Shown here piece by piece: positions 7,614 to 15,826 of a stretch of 64,000 nucleotides of DNA. A program made the translations under genes and the position numbers. Every line of letters starts with the position of its first letter. The first letter of the stretch is position 1. This DNA is from Nitrospira sp. (GTDB lineage Bacteria; Nitrospirota; Nitrospiria; Nitrospirales; Nitrospiraceae), in contig JACOEL010000014.1 in NCBI GenBank assembly GCA_024998625.1, positions 1 through 64,000 of the forward strand, in the 5' to 3' direction. The notes beneath the pieces were generated by a model that saw only the letters and a program-made list of their open reading frames with translations, was not told the origin of the DNA and ran no database searches.

Positions 7614-7723
7614 AGACCCGTACGCTATCCTGGCAGGATAGCGACCGAAGTCCAAGTGGTTTCTCGACGGTTCTTCTCTGCATCTCATTTACACCGGGTC
7701 TTATCTGGTTCTGTATAAGACCC
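7568..7723. repeat. structured intergenic block with direct and inverted repeats
   Basis: A 20-bp unit, TTATCTGGTTCCGTATAAGA, occurs at 7568-7587 and again with one change at 7701-7720. The second copy is the core of a perfect 9-bp inverted repeat, GGGTCTTAT/ATAAGACCC (7696-7704, 7715-7723). Between them is another perfect palindrome, CGCTATCCTG-G-CAGGATAGCG (7623-7643). No gene lies here. The block separates the cassette array from the thermonuclease gene. Confidence 0.6.
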
Positions 7724-7829
7724 TCGCCGTACATTGACTTCATAGGACATTAGCCTGGCTACGGATTCCGTCCGAGACGCGATTCAGCACATGTGACGAA
7801 TGACGGTGTTCCTGTGGTTCACGCTCCCG

Positions 7830-8459
7830 CTACCCCCTCCTTCCGAACCCTTCTCCCGTCATCACCTCCGCCACGTTCTGCCCGTTCACGAAGACATCGG
7901 CCAGGGTCCGGCCGTAGACATCGCGGCCGTGGGGGACGATGTTGATGATTCCTTCTTGCATCAGTTGCTCCAGCCGAAGGGCAGCTTCTCGTCCGCCTGC
8001 TTCCGACAACTCCGGGGCGTTGTAGCCGCGAATACGGATGCGATCGGTGCCGTAGCGGATCGTGTCGCCATCGACGGTGCGGACTTGCCAGGATTCTACG
8101 GTCCGCTCAAAACTTCCCACCGACAGTGCGTGACGCGGAAGAGACCGAAGGCCGCGGCTATGAAACCGAGATTTTTTCGCAAAGGGATTCTTGTGCGGCC
8201 GCGGGCCTCGTTCATGGTGCCCACGCCGATACCGTGGTGTCTGATGTTGCGGCAGCGGCTGACGTTCCTCCGGTTTCAATCCCCAACATTCGTTGCAGTG
8301 GAATGGCCCGGGGTCATTGGTGGCGGCAGGCGTATAGGTGTGCAGCGTGGAACGGCTTTCTTCCACGGCAGTGACGGCTGGCGGGGCGGGTGAGGCGACC
8401 AAGAACAGCAGTGTGAGTCGGCTGAGCAGGCGGGAAACACGTTCGTTTCTGTGCAGCAT
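7830..8459 (-). CDS. exported thermonuclease-like (SNase domain) protein
   Basis: This 209-residue protein is predicted to be an exported nuclease of the staphylococcal nuclease fold. The SNase domain fills the last 85 or so residues: VDGDTIRYG, RIRIRGYNAPE (catalytic Arg and Glu) and GRDVYGRTLADVFVNGQNV (second Arg). The N-terminus has a signal-like segment (RLTLLFLVASPAPPAVTA) followed by a proline- and basic-rich spacer containing a CNEC pair. ATG 8459 has GGAGG about 9 bases upstream. A near-identical 3' fragment lies at 982-1178, so this gene was partly duplicated across the cassette region. Confidence 0.8.
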   Translation of the reverse strand: MLHRNERVSRLLSRLTLLFLVASPAPPAVTAVEESRSTLHTYTPAATNDPGPFHCNECWGLKPEERQPLPQHQTPRYRRGHHERGPRPHKNPFAKKSRFHSRGLRSLPRHALSVGSFERTVESWQVRTVDGDTIRYGTDRIRIRGYNAPELSEAGGREAALRLEQLMQEGIINIVPHGRDVYGRTLADVFVNGQNVAEVMTGEGFGRRG

Positions 8460-8579
8460 GGAAAGATGTCCTCCGGATATTCGTTGCCAGACGAAGCATG
8501 CTCCATGCCACAACTACGGCGCAAGTATCCCACGGTTGACAAGCCGAAAAACCGCGTGCTCAAATGCCTTCCGTTGAAG

Positions 8580-8647
8580 AGCGTATGGCTAATGGCCAAT
8601 AGCGAATAGTTGGAATTTTCCTGAGCTCGTACCATAAGCCATACGCT
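8580..8647. repeat. inverted repeat upstream of a small gene
   Basis: AGCGTATGGCT (8580-8590) and AGCCATACGCT (8637-8647) are perfect 11-bp inverted repeats about 46 bp apart, just before the gene at 8698. It may be a short mobile palindrome or a regulatory site; nothing shows which. Confidence 0.45.
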
Positions 8648-8697
8648 ATGTGCTCTTAATCGTTCAGACCGTACGAACTACTACAGGAGAGCCGCTC

Positions 8698-8931
8698 ATG
8701 GATATGTTTGGAAAAGTGGGGCTGGTCGAGGTGCCGATCTTGATCGCTCCGGATCAGAAGGCCTGGATGGATCGCATGATCAAGGAAGGCAAGATCGCGA
8801 TTCCGCCCGGCGGGACGCTGGAAAAAGGCTCGCTCTATTCGATGTTTGTCCGCATGCTCCTGCACAACGCGATGGAAGAACAGAAGCGGCAGGAAGCGTT
8901 GGAAATGGACGACGAGGATGACGACGAATAG
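8698..8931 (+). CDS. small acidic protein of unknown function
   Basis: This 77-residue protein starts MDMFGKVGLVEVPILIAPDQ and ends in an Asp/Glu run (EMDDEDDDE). An AGGAG site precedes ATG 8698. The middle (ERG-like KGSLYSMFVRMLLHNAMEEQ) looks helical. There is no signal peptide or known motif. A palindromic interspersed repeat follows immediately. Its function cannot be inferred. Confidence 0.6.
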   Translation: MDMFGKVGLVEVPILIAPDQKAWMDRMIKEGKIAIPPGGTLEKGSLYSMFVRMLLHNAMEEQKRQEALEMDDEDDDE

Positions 8932-8933
8932 AC

Positions 8934-9102
8934 CAGGATGCTGAAAACGGTCCCCAGCATCGTTCTCGCATCGCTCGGACCCTCAACGTACCGCCATGGG
9001 ACAAGAGCCTGTCTTGGCAGGCCCGGGGTGGGTGGGTAAGAATGCCACGCCTCCGGACCTTGTTCGCTGCGGCCTTTCTGGGAAACCGTTTTGAGCATCC
9101 TG
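8934..9102. repeat. palindromic interspersed repeat, copy 1
   Basis: The ends CAGGATGCTGAAAACGGT (8934-8951) and ACCGTTTTGAGCATCCTG (9085-9102) pair with a single mismatch. The body contains a motif like 'cgttctcgcatcgctc...cctcaacgtacc', also found at 33961-34074. It encodes no protein. It behaves like a non-autonomous palindromic element or REP-type repeat, and I associate this kind with Nitrospira genomes. Confidence 0.75.
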
Positions 9103-9238
9103 AAGTCACGTGGTGAATTCGATGGGGATGAGCCGCGATCAGTATCCGAATGGATGCAATTCGTATCGGTTTCGATACGCGACTTCGCGAATGACGCTTT
9201 ATGAGAGACGATCGACGCCCAGCGTGCTCAGCTCCGGG

Positions 9239-10522
9239 TCAGAGGTTCTTGAACGCGGCTTGAGCGGCGCTGATTGTGCGATCAATGTCCCGTGGTGTAT
9301 GGGCCACCGACATGAACGCGGCTTCGTATTGTGACGGGGCCAAGTAAATCCCGGCGTCCAGCATCTGGTGAAAGAACTTCGCGTAGGCTTTCGTGTCGGA
9401 CTTCTTCGCCGATGCCCAGTCCACCACCGGCCCCTGAGTGAAGAACGCACACATCATCGAACTGACGCGGGTTTGGGTGAGCGAAACCCCGGCTTTTCGC
9501 GCGGCGTTTCCCAGTCCCTCGGCCAGCGCGACCGACCGCTGTTCGAGTTGTTCGTAGGTGCCGGGTTTTTTGAGGCGCTTCAGCGTCTCGATACCGGCCG
9601 TGACGGCCAGCGGATTCCCTGACAACGTGCCGGCCTGATAGACCGGTCCGGACGGGGCAATCATCTTCATGATGTCCTTCGCGCCCCCGTAGGCACCCAC
9701 CGGAAGTCCCCCACCGATAATTTTCCCCAGGATCGTGAGATCAGGCTTGATGTTGTAGAGCGTCTGCGCGCCACCGTATTGCACGCGGAATCCCGAGATG
9801 ACTTCGTCGAAAATCAGCAGCATGCCATGGGCATCGGTCAGTTTGCGGAGGCCTTGCAAGAACTCCGGCGAGGGCGGAATCACGCCCATGTTCCCGGCGA
9901 TCGGCTCGACAATGACGCAGGCGAGCTGACGGTAGTGCTTCTTGATCAGTTTTTCCGTGGTGGCCAGGTCGTTATAGGGCGCGGTCAACGTGTGCTTGGT
10001 GAAGTCTTCCGGCACACCGGGGCAGTCGGGAATTCCGAGCGTTGTGAGACCTGACCCTGCCTTGGCCAGCAGGTAGTCGCTGTGGCCGTGATAGCAACCT
10101 TCGAATTTCAGGATGCCGTCGCGTTTCGTGTAGGCGCGGGCGACTCGAATGGCACTCATGACCGCTTCGGTTCCCGAACTCACCAGGCGCACCAACTCCA
10201 TGGACGGCAGGGCCTCGCGAATCATCGTGGCCAGTTGAATTTCCAACTCGGTCGGCGCGCCATAGCTGGTACCGTTTCCGGCGGCCTGTTGAATGGCCTT
10301 GGTGACGGTGGTCGGCGCGTGGCCGAGAATCATCGGTCCCCAGGACAGGACGTAGTCGATGTAGCGATTCCCGTCGACGTCGTAGAGCCGTGAGCCTTTG
10401 GCGCGTGCAATGAACCGAGGTTGCCCGCCCACCGAGCGAAAGGCCCGAACCGGGCTGTTCACCCCGCCGGGAATGATGAGTTGCGCGTCTGCGAAGAGTT
10501 GTTCCGATCGTTGTGTTTTCAT
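9239..10522 (-). CDS. hemL: glutamate-1-semialdehyde 2,1-aminomutase
   Basis: This 427-residue PLP enzyme converts glutamate-1-semialdehyde to 5-aminolevulinate in the C5 pathway of haem and sirohaem synthesis in the cytoplasm. Family signatures run throughout: FADAQLIIPGGVNSPVRAF, GTSYGAPTELE, SSGTEAVMSAIRVAR, GCYHGHSDYLL, VIVEPIAGNMG, LLIFDEVISGFR and GKIIGGGLPVGAYGG, whose Lys binds PLP. Length is normal. The gene stands alone on the minus strand; nothing in the sequence indicates its regulation. Confidence 0.97.
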   Translation of the reverse strand: MKTQRSEQLFADAQLIIPGGVNSPVRAFRSVGGQPRFIARAKGSRLYDVDGNRYIDYVLSWGPMILGHAPTTVTKAIQQAAGNGTSYGAPTELEIQLATMIREALPSMELVRLVSSGTEAVMSAIRVARAYTKRDGILKFEGCYHGHSDYLLAKAGSGLTTLGIPDCPGVPEDFTKHTLTAPYNDLATTEKLIKKHYRQLACVIVEPIAGNMGVIPPSPEFLQGLRKLTDAHGMLLIFDEVISGFRVQYGGAQTLYNIKPDLTILGKIIGGGLPVGAYGGAKDIMKMIAPSGPVYQAGTLSGNPLAVTAGIETLKRLKKPGTYEQLEQRSVALAEGLGNAARKAGVSLTQTRVSSMMCAFFTQGPVVDWASAKKSDTKAYAKFFHQMLDAGIYLAPSQYEAAFMSVAHTPRDIDRTISAAQAAFKNL

Positions 10523-10787
10523 GGGCCTCTTTCATCGAGCCGTGAGTTGGGGCGCCAACCTACCACGGGAAAATAAAAACGGTCAATTGTGGACAGTCTT
10601 CTGTGAGTCGGCACCGGAGCCTCTACTCATCCACGATTCGATACAGCCGATTATCTGAATAGATACACCCACGATGATCCGTAGCGGTATAAGGCAATGT
10701 TAGCACAGAGAAACAAGGAGTTAGAGACCACCGTCCATATGGCGCAGGTCTTGCTGAGTCTTGGGTATCACTGCGCAGGAGAACAAG

Positions 10788-11018
10788 ATGAAAGTGATCT
10801 GTTCCTGGTGTCAGAGTGAAGGCCGATCAGGGTTGGTCCGAGAAAAGGCTCCGTTGGTTGATCCGCGCGAGACCCACGGAATCTGTTCCGACCACCTTCA
10901 GCAAATAGCGGTCGGCCGGGATCCGCTGATCCCCGGATATGATGAAGGCTCGTTGCCGCGCCATGAATCTGTCGTGGTCCGCCGAAGTGCTCTTGCCACC
11001 GTGGTCTGTTATGAATGA
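10788..11018 (+). CDS. small CxWC zinc-finger-like protein, copy 1
   Basis: This 76-residue protein begins MKVICSWCQSEGRSGLVREK and continues PLVDPRETHGICSDH. The CSWC pair and the HGIC..H group could form one zinc site. A similar CxWC...HGIC motif is seen in short proteins and PAS-sensor partners of related bacteria. Its stop overlaps the next ATG as ATGA (11015-11018). It is paralogous to the gene at 11259. Function unknown. Confidence 0.65.
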   Translation: MKVICSWCQSEGRSGLVREKAPLVDPRETHGICSDHLQQIAVGRDPLIPGYDEGSLPRHESVVVRRSALATVVCYE

Positions 11019-11262
11019 TTAGAGGTGTGCTGGATGCGACGGCCCCTCCCTCATCGCTCTTGGATTCCCCGCCGAGGACGACAAAAAACGTCAATCACTG
11101 CCGGAATGCCACCATGTTGACGACCCAACGGAGAGAATCTTTCTGGCTCATGCGAACGATCATGCTGAAAACATTAAATACTTCTTGGCCGATCCCCGCT
11201 GGTGTGACTCTTGCGCCCCCAACGTGGATGGTCGCATCCCAACGAATGGAGTGACGTGGTGA
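11015..11262 (+). pseudogene. small CxxC protein, probably frameshifted
   Basis: An ATG at 11015 overlaps the previous TGA, and a second frame ends in TGA at 11260-11262, overlapping the GTG of the next gene (GTGA). The second frame reads CDGPSLIALGFPAEDDKKRQ, then CHHVDDPTERIFLAHANDHA and ADPRWCDSCAPN, which looks like real protein with CHH and CDSC metal-ligand pairs. The two frames join if one base is restored near 11035. It is either a one-base assembly error or a recent inactivation. Confidence 0.5.
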
Positions 11263-11501
11263 AAGTGCTCTGTGCCTGGTGTGTACGAGACGGGAAGCCG
11301 GCGTTTCTGCGGGAGAAATTCCCGTTGGAGGATCCCAGTGAAACGCATGGGCTCTGTGGCGATCATTTCGCCTCGCTCAGCGCGAGTGTGGGGAAAATCG
11401 TCACACCGAGAGTCTGGATGCTCTCACGCATGCACGACCTCTCCTGGGTGCTGACGCGGTGGGCCCAACGGATGATGGGGCGCTTGTTCTCTCTCTGCTA
11501 G
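11259..11501 (+). CDS. small CxWC zinc-finger-like protein, copy 2
   Basis: This 80-residue paralogue of the 10788 gene reads VKVLCAWCVRDGKPAFLREK, PLEDPSETHGLCGDH, then an amphipathic tail (LSRMHDLSWVLTRWAQRM). GTG 11259 is chosen because it aligns with the ATG of the paralogue and overlaps the upstream TGA. The CAWC and HGLC..H groups are the likely metal ligands. Function unknown. Confidence 0.6.
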   Translation: MKVLCAWCVRDGKPAFLREKFPLEDPSETHGLCGDHFASLSASVGKIVTPRVWMLSRMHDLSWVLTRWAQRMMGRLFSLC

Positions 11502-11553
11502 CCCGGAGCCGAAGATTACCCGGCACCCTGGAGTGAGTGCCGGGAATCGAGTC

Positions 11554-11961
11554 CTACCCGAGTTTTCCTCGCAAGAGATTCAATCCCTGTTCAATCAATG
11601 TGGTATCCGGCATTTTACCGTCCGGGGTCAGCTTATCGATGAGCCCGGGAAGCAGACTGGCCAGTTGGCCCCCGGCTGCTTCCGAGCTCAATCCCGCCTG
11701 CGATGCCAGTTGCTTCAGGAGGTCGCCGCCTAAGCCCTGCTGGATCTGTTCCGCAGAAATCGGCAGGTTCTTTCCCGTGCTGACCCATGAATTCACGATA
11801 TCTCCCAGGCCGTTTTTCTGAAACGCCTGCACGAGTCCACTCAGCCCGCCGACGGAACTGTTCTGTCCGAGGAGTCCGAGCACGGCTTGCATCAGGGGGT
11901 TCTTATCGCCGCCCCCCATCATGCCGGCTGCCGCCTGTCCGAGTTGATCGAGAAGACCCAT
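11554..11961 (-). CDS. YidB-like DUF937 family protein
   Basis: This 135-residue glycine- and leucine-rich protein has the DUF937/YidB pattern: MGLLDQLGQAAAG, LMQAVLGLLGQ, GGLSGLVQAFQKNGLGD, SWVSTGKNLPISAEQIQQGL and a long GLLKQ-type helix. The role of the family is not established. Two ATGs are adjacent (11964 and 11961); the second has the better spacing (5 bases) from AGGAGG. It stands alone, convergent with the small CxWC genes. Confidence 0.8.
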   Translation of the reverse strand: MGLLDQLGQAAAGMMGGGDKNPLMQAVLGLLGQNSSVGGLSGLVQAFQKNGLGDIVNSWVSTGKNLPISAEQIQQGLGGDLLKQLASQAGLSSEAAGGQLASLLPGLIDKLTPDGKMPDTTLIEQGLNLLRGKLG

Positions 11962-12174
11962 CATGCCCTCCTTCTGTAAATCGACTGCGGGAATTGCCCG
12001 GCCCGGACTATTCATGCATACCTGCTGCGGCGTCCGATCCTCTCGCCCGGCGGGGCTGTTCTCGTTCGGCCTCCTCAACGGACTGCCAGTACGCCTGCGT
12101 CGGCCTTACATGCGAGAAACCCCCGCCCCCTTCAGTCTCAGACGCATCGCGACGGCATGTACGAATAATCCAGG

Positions 12175-12711
12175 CTAGCGGGATGCTTTTTTTGCGCCCT
12201 TGGCCGGCCCGGACTTCGGTGGTTTGCGCTCCATGGCCAACGGCGGCGCGAACCAATTGTGGCGGCTCCGTTTATGGCGGTCCGAGACAGCGAGTACGGC
12301 GTGGAACGGCAGCCCGTCTCCCGTCGCCTCGTCGGATTCTTTCAGGCTCCAGGCTTCACCGGCCTCGCTCAAGATCTCAACGAAGGTTTCAAAGTCGTCT
12401 TCTTCGTCGGGTTTCGTCAGGACTTGATCCGCATCGGTCACCACCACGAGATAGCCCTTGGCCGGTAACCAGTCCAGATCGGCCAAACATTCTTCGAGGG
12501 CATCCCAGTTGTGGCCGAAGTAGTCCGGAAACGAGAAGACGCGGCTGAATTCATCCAGCAGGCCCGCTTTCGTTTTACATTTCTTGCCGGAGATGGTTTT
12601 AGTGACGAAGTGCGCGGGGACGGAGAGAATTTTATCGAGCGCTTCCCCTTCGGCATGCACCAGGAGATGCGCCCATGGTTTTTTGATCGATTGGAGGGCA
12701 ATGAGCGACAT
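12175..12711 (-). CDS. barstar-like ribonuclease inhibitor
   Basis: This 178-residue cytoplasmic protein is predicted to block the RNase encoded directly upstream. Residues about 45-125 match the barstar family: KTKAGLLDEFSRVFSFPDYF, GHNWDALEECLADLDW, then YLVVVTDADQVL. The acidic helix 2 region (ALEECLADLD) is the part that contacts barnase in known complexes. A lysine- and proline-rich tail (KPPKSGPAKGAKKA) extends beyond the usual 90 residues. It has a GAGGAG site and lies 6 bp after the RNase stop, so the two form an operon. Confidence 0.9.
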   Translation of the reverse strand: MSLIALQSIKKPWAHLLVHAEGEALDKILSVPAHFVTKTISGKKCKTKAGLLDEFSRVFSFPDYFGHNWDALEECLADLDWLPAKGYLVVVTDADQVLTKPDEEDDFETFVEILSEAGEAWSLKESDEATGDGLPFHAVLAVSDRHKRSRHNWFAPPLAMERKPPKSGPAKGAKKASR

Positions 12712-12717
12712 GTCTCC

Positions 12718-13182
12718 TCAATTCATCGGAACAAATGTCCGGTAGTGGTCGGCGGTGTAATAGGCCTTGCCGGTGTGTTGATCGATGACGATCCGTTCAG
12801 CGCCTCGATTCTTCCCCGGCACCTTGGGGTGCACATCGTACTCGCGATAACGCCCGCGCGGCAGTACGCGCTCACGATTCTGAAAGGTGCGTCCACCGAT
12901 GTATCCCGGCGGCGGCTCGCCGTGCCGCGTCTCAATGGCGCTCAACGTTTCTCGCGCAGAGAGCGGTATGGATGCCTGGTCGCCGCGCGTTGTTGTCTGG
13001 GGTCCGGTGCGCACGGACCCGTTCTGCGTCTGCGGCGTCTGATCAGGAGCCGGTGTGAGGATCGGGGTTGGCGCATCGAGGAGTGTCTGGCCCGGTTCTG
13101 CCGCGAAGGAGACGCCCAGGGATAGTGCGACTGTGGCGCAGAGCCAGAGAAGAAGCCGTGTGATGCGTCGAATGGACATCAT
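12718..13182 (-). CDS. secreted barnase/N1-type ribonuclease
   Basis: This 154-residue guanyl-type microbial RNase is predicted to be exported. An N-terminal signal peptide (RRITRLLLWLCATVALSLGV, cleavage near SFAAEP) is followed by a proline- and threonine-rich linker. The catalytic domain has FQNRERVLPRGRYREYDVHP (general base Glu), GAERIVIDQHTGKAYYTADHY (Arg and final His) and RTF. Of the starts at 13182 and 13179 neither has a clear ribosome site. Pairing with a cytoplasmic barstar-like protein is the classical self-protection layout of barnase producers. Confidence 0.9.
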   Translation of the reverse strand: MMSIRRITRLLLWLCATVALSLGVSFAAEPGQTLLDAPTPILTPAPDQTPQTQNGSVRTGPQTTTRGDQASIPLSARETLSAIETRHGEPPPGYIGGRTFQNRERVLPRGRYREYDVHPKVPGKNRGAERIVIDQHTGKAYYTADHYRTFVPMN

Positions 13183-13278
13183 GATTCGCAACCGGTGGCA
13201 TCAACAGGAACGACCCTAACATGTCACATGGGAGGGGTCAACGTGGCCCGGCCCAGCGTAGGAGAACTCCAGGGGCGT

Positions 13279-15618
13279 CTAAACCCTGTCGGGTGCCAAT
13301 TCCGTCCCGTGCATACGGGTAAATAACTCCCAGTCGAATGGTTTGGGCGCGACGGCGTGGAGCGGAATGGTTTCGAGCCGGTTGGAATCGTGGTATGCCA
13401 CCATGCAGCCGACGATCGTGTCCGGTTGTTCGACCAGCCTGCGGACGGTTTCGTAGGCGAGATGCTGCGCGATCATTTTATCTTCCGGTGTCGGGGGAGC
13501 GCCCCTGAGCGTATGCCCCAGGATCGTCGCCTTCGTGGCCGTGGCTAATGCATAGTGGCCGGACTTCTCTCGACGTTGCGGCCAGGTCGCGATGGTGTTG
13601 GCCACATAGTCGACCAGCCCATGGACTCCGCCTTCTCGGTGGTGCCGGTGGGGAGTTCGTTCCGCCACGACAAAGATGTGGCTCTTGTTGGGCACACCCA
13701 GGGTACGCTTCAACGTGCCCAGGACGACTTCTTCGATGTAAGCATCGGGGTCAGGATGTTCATTCACGAGGATCCCTTCCGCCCGGGCCTGATAGGCGCA
13801 GGCCAGTGCCAGATGGCCGGACCCCGCGCCCATGACCTCCACGAAAAAGATGCTGCCCATGGCCGCGCTGGTTGCCTTGAGGGATTCAATGGATTGATTC
13901 GCCAGCGCGATGGCCGAATGAAACCCCAGGGAAGTGGTGCCGGCGATGTTGTTGTCGATGGTGCCGGGAATGCCGACGACCTGTACCCCGTAGGTCTCGT
14001 GAATCGCCCGGGCGCCCCGCAGGCTGCCGTCGCCTCCCAACACCACGAGCGCCGAGTCTGCGAGATAGGGCGCAAGAGACCGCATGGCGGCGCGTTGGAC
14101 CTCTTCGTCTTTGAAATCTTCGAAACGGCTGCTGCCGATGGGGCTGCTGGCATGGCTGCCCATGCCGCGTGTGTCTTCTTCCGTGACGGGATCGATCCAG
14201 TTGTTCGCCAATCCGAGGAACCCGTGCCGGACGAAAAAGACCTCCAGGCCGAAGCGGTTTCCAGTCACGCGTAATTCTTTCAACGCCGCGCCGCCGCCGC
14301 CGAAATCCCCGCCCGACACGAGTGCCAGGAGGCGCTTGATACGTTGAGGTTTGAGTGTGACGCGCTGGCTCCGTTCCCGCTCGACTGTCACCCAGGCTTC
14401 GCGGGCGACCCGTTCGCTTTCAATCAGGCCGACGGCCGTGGAGTAGCCGGAGAGTTTCCCGTTCTCCAGCGTGAGGAGGACGACATTGTCCTGTCCCTCC
14501 TTGTATTCGCCGAATTCGGAAAACGCTTCGCGGAACGGACGCGGGTCCAGATAGATACGCAGCGCGCGCAGGGTCGAACTGTGGGTATAGAGGCAGAGCA
14601 CTTCTCCGGGATGGGCACGGCCCAACCGGTGCAGGCCGTCGATCACGTCGATATAGAGGTCGAAGAACGAATGCCCGCCTGGATAACTATAAAACGGGTG
14701 TTTGATGAGCCGCTTGGCGGTCTTGGCATCGACGCCGAAAGCCTGCGCGGCCGCGTCGAGCTCCGCCTGTTTTTCCATGCCGGTGACCCAGCCGAAATCT
14801 TGCGACTCCAACGTGGCCTCGACATGGGGATGGACGGCATCTGCACGGTCGGGGGACAGCGCCTTCGTGATGCGCCGGCAGAGTTGTTCCGTGTTCGGAC
14901 TATGGCTGATGAGGTGAAGGAACGTGCGCGGGTCGAGATAATTGCGCAACTGCAGGTACCCCAGTTGCTGGCCGACCACGCCCACCATGCGAGCCAGCGC
15001 CGCGCCGACGGCTTCCGCCCTGGGTATCCCGCGTTCAGCATCCAGGACATTGGCTAGTCGCCGGCCCACTCGATGGGTCTTGCTCTCCACTTCCGAGACG
15101 CCATGGCGCATCGTGAGAAACAGCGTGCGGTCGCCGAGGTCGCGGGGAAGCAGCCAGAACCGGTCATCGCCCAGATCCAGCACAATGCGGCCTTCGGCCA
15201 ACTGTGGGGTCAGCTGAGTGCGCGGCACGATGGCGACCGGCCGGCGATGCGCAGGCTTCTGCGTGGCGCCGATCGGCGCGCGATACAACGGGGCGAGTTC
15301 CCCTCGTGCGAGAAGCAGGTTCCATGCGGCGAAGAAGACCAGCGGGTCGCCTCCGCAGGCGTCGGTTATGACTGCCTGGCGTGCCGTGCGATAGGCCTCG
15401 GCGCTGGCCAGGCCGGCCTGCGCCTGCTGGGTGAAGGTTCTGATCCGGCCGGTCGCCTCCTCGGCGCGGGATAGCCGGTCGGCAGCCGGCGGCGGGGGAG
15501 GCGGCAGTACGAACCTGCCGCTCGATGTACGCCGTGCGAGGGCCTCACCGTAAGCGAGTAAGCCTTGCATCGTGACAAAGTCCAACTGATCGGTTGACTG
15601 ACGATCCGAAGCGCTCAT
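13279..15618 (-). CDS. histidine-phosphatase / 6-phosphofructokinase fusion
   Basis: This 779-residue two-domain protein has a histidine phosphatase-like region at residues about 170-400 with TMRHGVSEVESKTHRVGRRL and LYTHSSTLRALR. Residues about 425-770 are a phosphofructokinase domain: LALVSGGDFGGGG, VVLGGDGSLRGA and GIPGTIDNNIAGT. GGDGS is typical of ATP-using members. The usual MGRxxG substrate motif is changed to VMGAGSGHLAL, lacking the Arg that binds fructose 6-phosphate, so the substrate may differ. ATG 15618 has a GAGG site; an upstream TTG is less likely. It is divergent from pyruvate kinase across a 208-bp shared promoter region. Confidence 0.85.
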   Translation of the reverse strand: MSASDRQSTDQLDFVTMQGLLAYGEALARRTSSGRFVLPPPPPPAADRLSRAEEATGRIRTFTQQAQAGLASAEAYRTARQAVITDACGGDPLVFFAAWNLLLARGELAPLYRAPIGATQKPAHRRPVAIVPRTQLTPQLAEGRIVLDLGDDRFWLLPRDLGDRTLFLTMRHGVSEVESKTHRVGRRLANVLDAERGIPRAEAVGAALARMVGVVGQQLGYLQLRNYLDPRTFLHLISHSPNTEQLCRRITKALSPDRADAVHPHVEATLESQDFGWVTGMEKQAELDAAAQAFGVDAKTAKRLIKHPFYSYPGGHSFFDLYIDVIDGLHRLGRAHPGEVLCLYTHSSTLRALRIYLDPRPFREAFSEFGEYKEGQDNVVLLTLENGKLSGYSTAVGLIESERVAREAWVTVERERSQRVTLKPQRIKRLLALVSGGDFGGGGAALKELRVTGNRFGLEVFFVRHGFLGLANNWIDPVTEEDTRGMGSHASSPIGSSRFEDFKDEEVQRAAMRSLAPYLADSALVVLGGDGSLRGARAIHETYGVQVVGIPGTIDNNIAGTTSLGFHSAIALANQSIESLKATSAAMGSIFFVEVMGAGSGHLALACAYQARAEGILVNEHPDPDAYIEEVVLGTLKRTLGVPNKSHIFVVAERTPHRHHREGGVHGLVDYVANTIATWPQRREKSGHYALATATKATILGHTLRGAPPTPEDKMIAQHLAYETVRRLVEQPDTIVGCMVAYHDSNRLETIPLHAVAPKPFDWELFTRMHGTELAPDRV

Positions 15619-15826
15619 GCGTGGCCTCGCGTGTCGGTTCGTAAGCAAATGTTAATGAGGTTGAGCATGGTTGATCTCTGAAAAGTAAGTGGATGTTCTT
15701 TTGCGGCATGGTGACGGGTTTGTTAGAATGACCCGTTGCCGACCGAATCACGGATGCATCGAGCCTCACCGTTCACGTACAAGATGGTGTTCCGGGCCGA
15801 TCTTGTCAAGACAGAAGCACAGCGCC

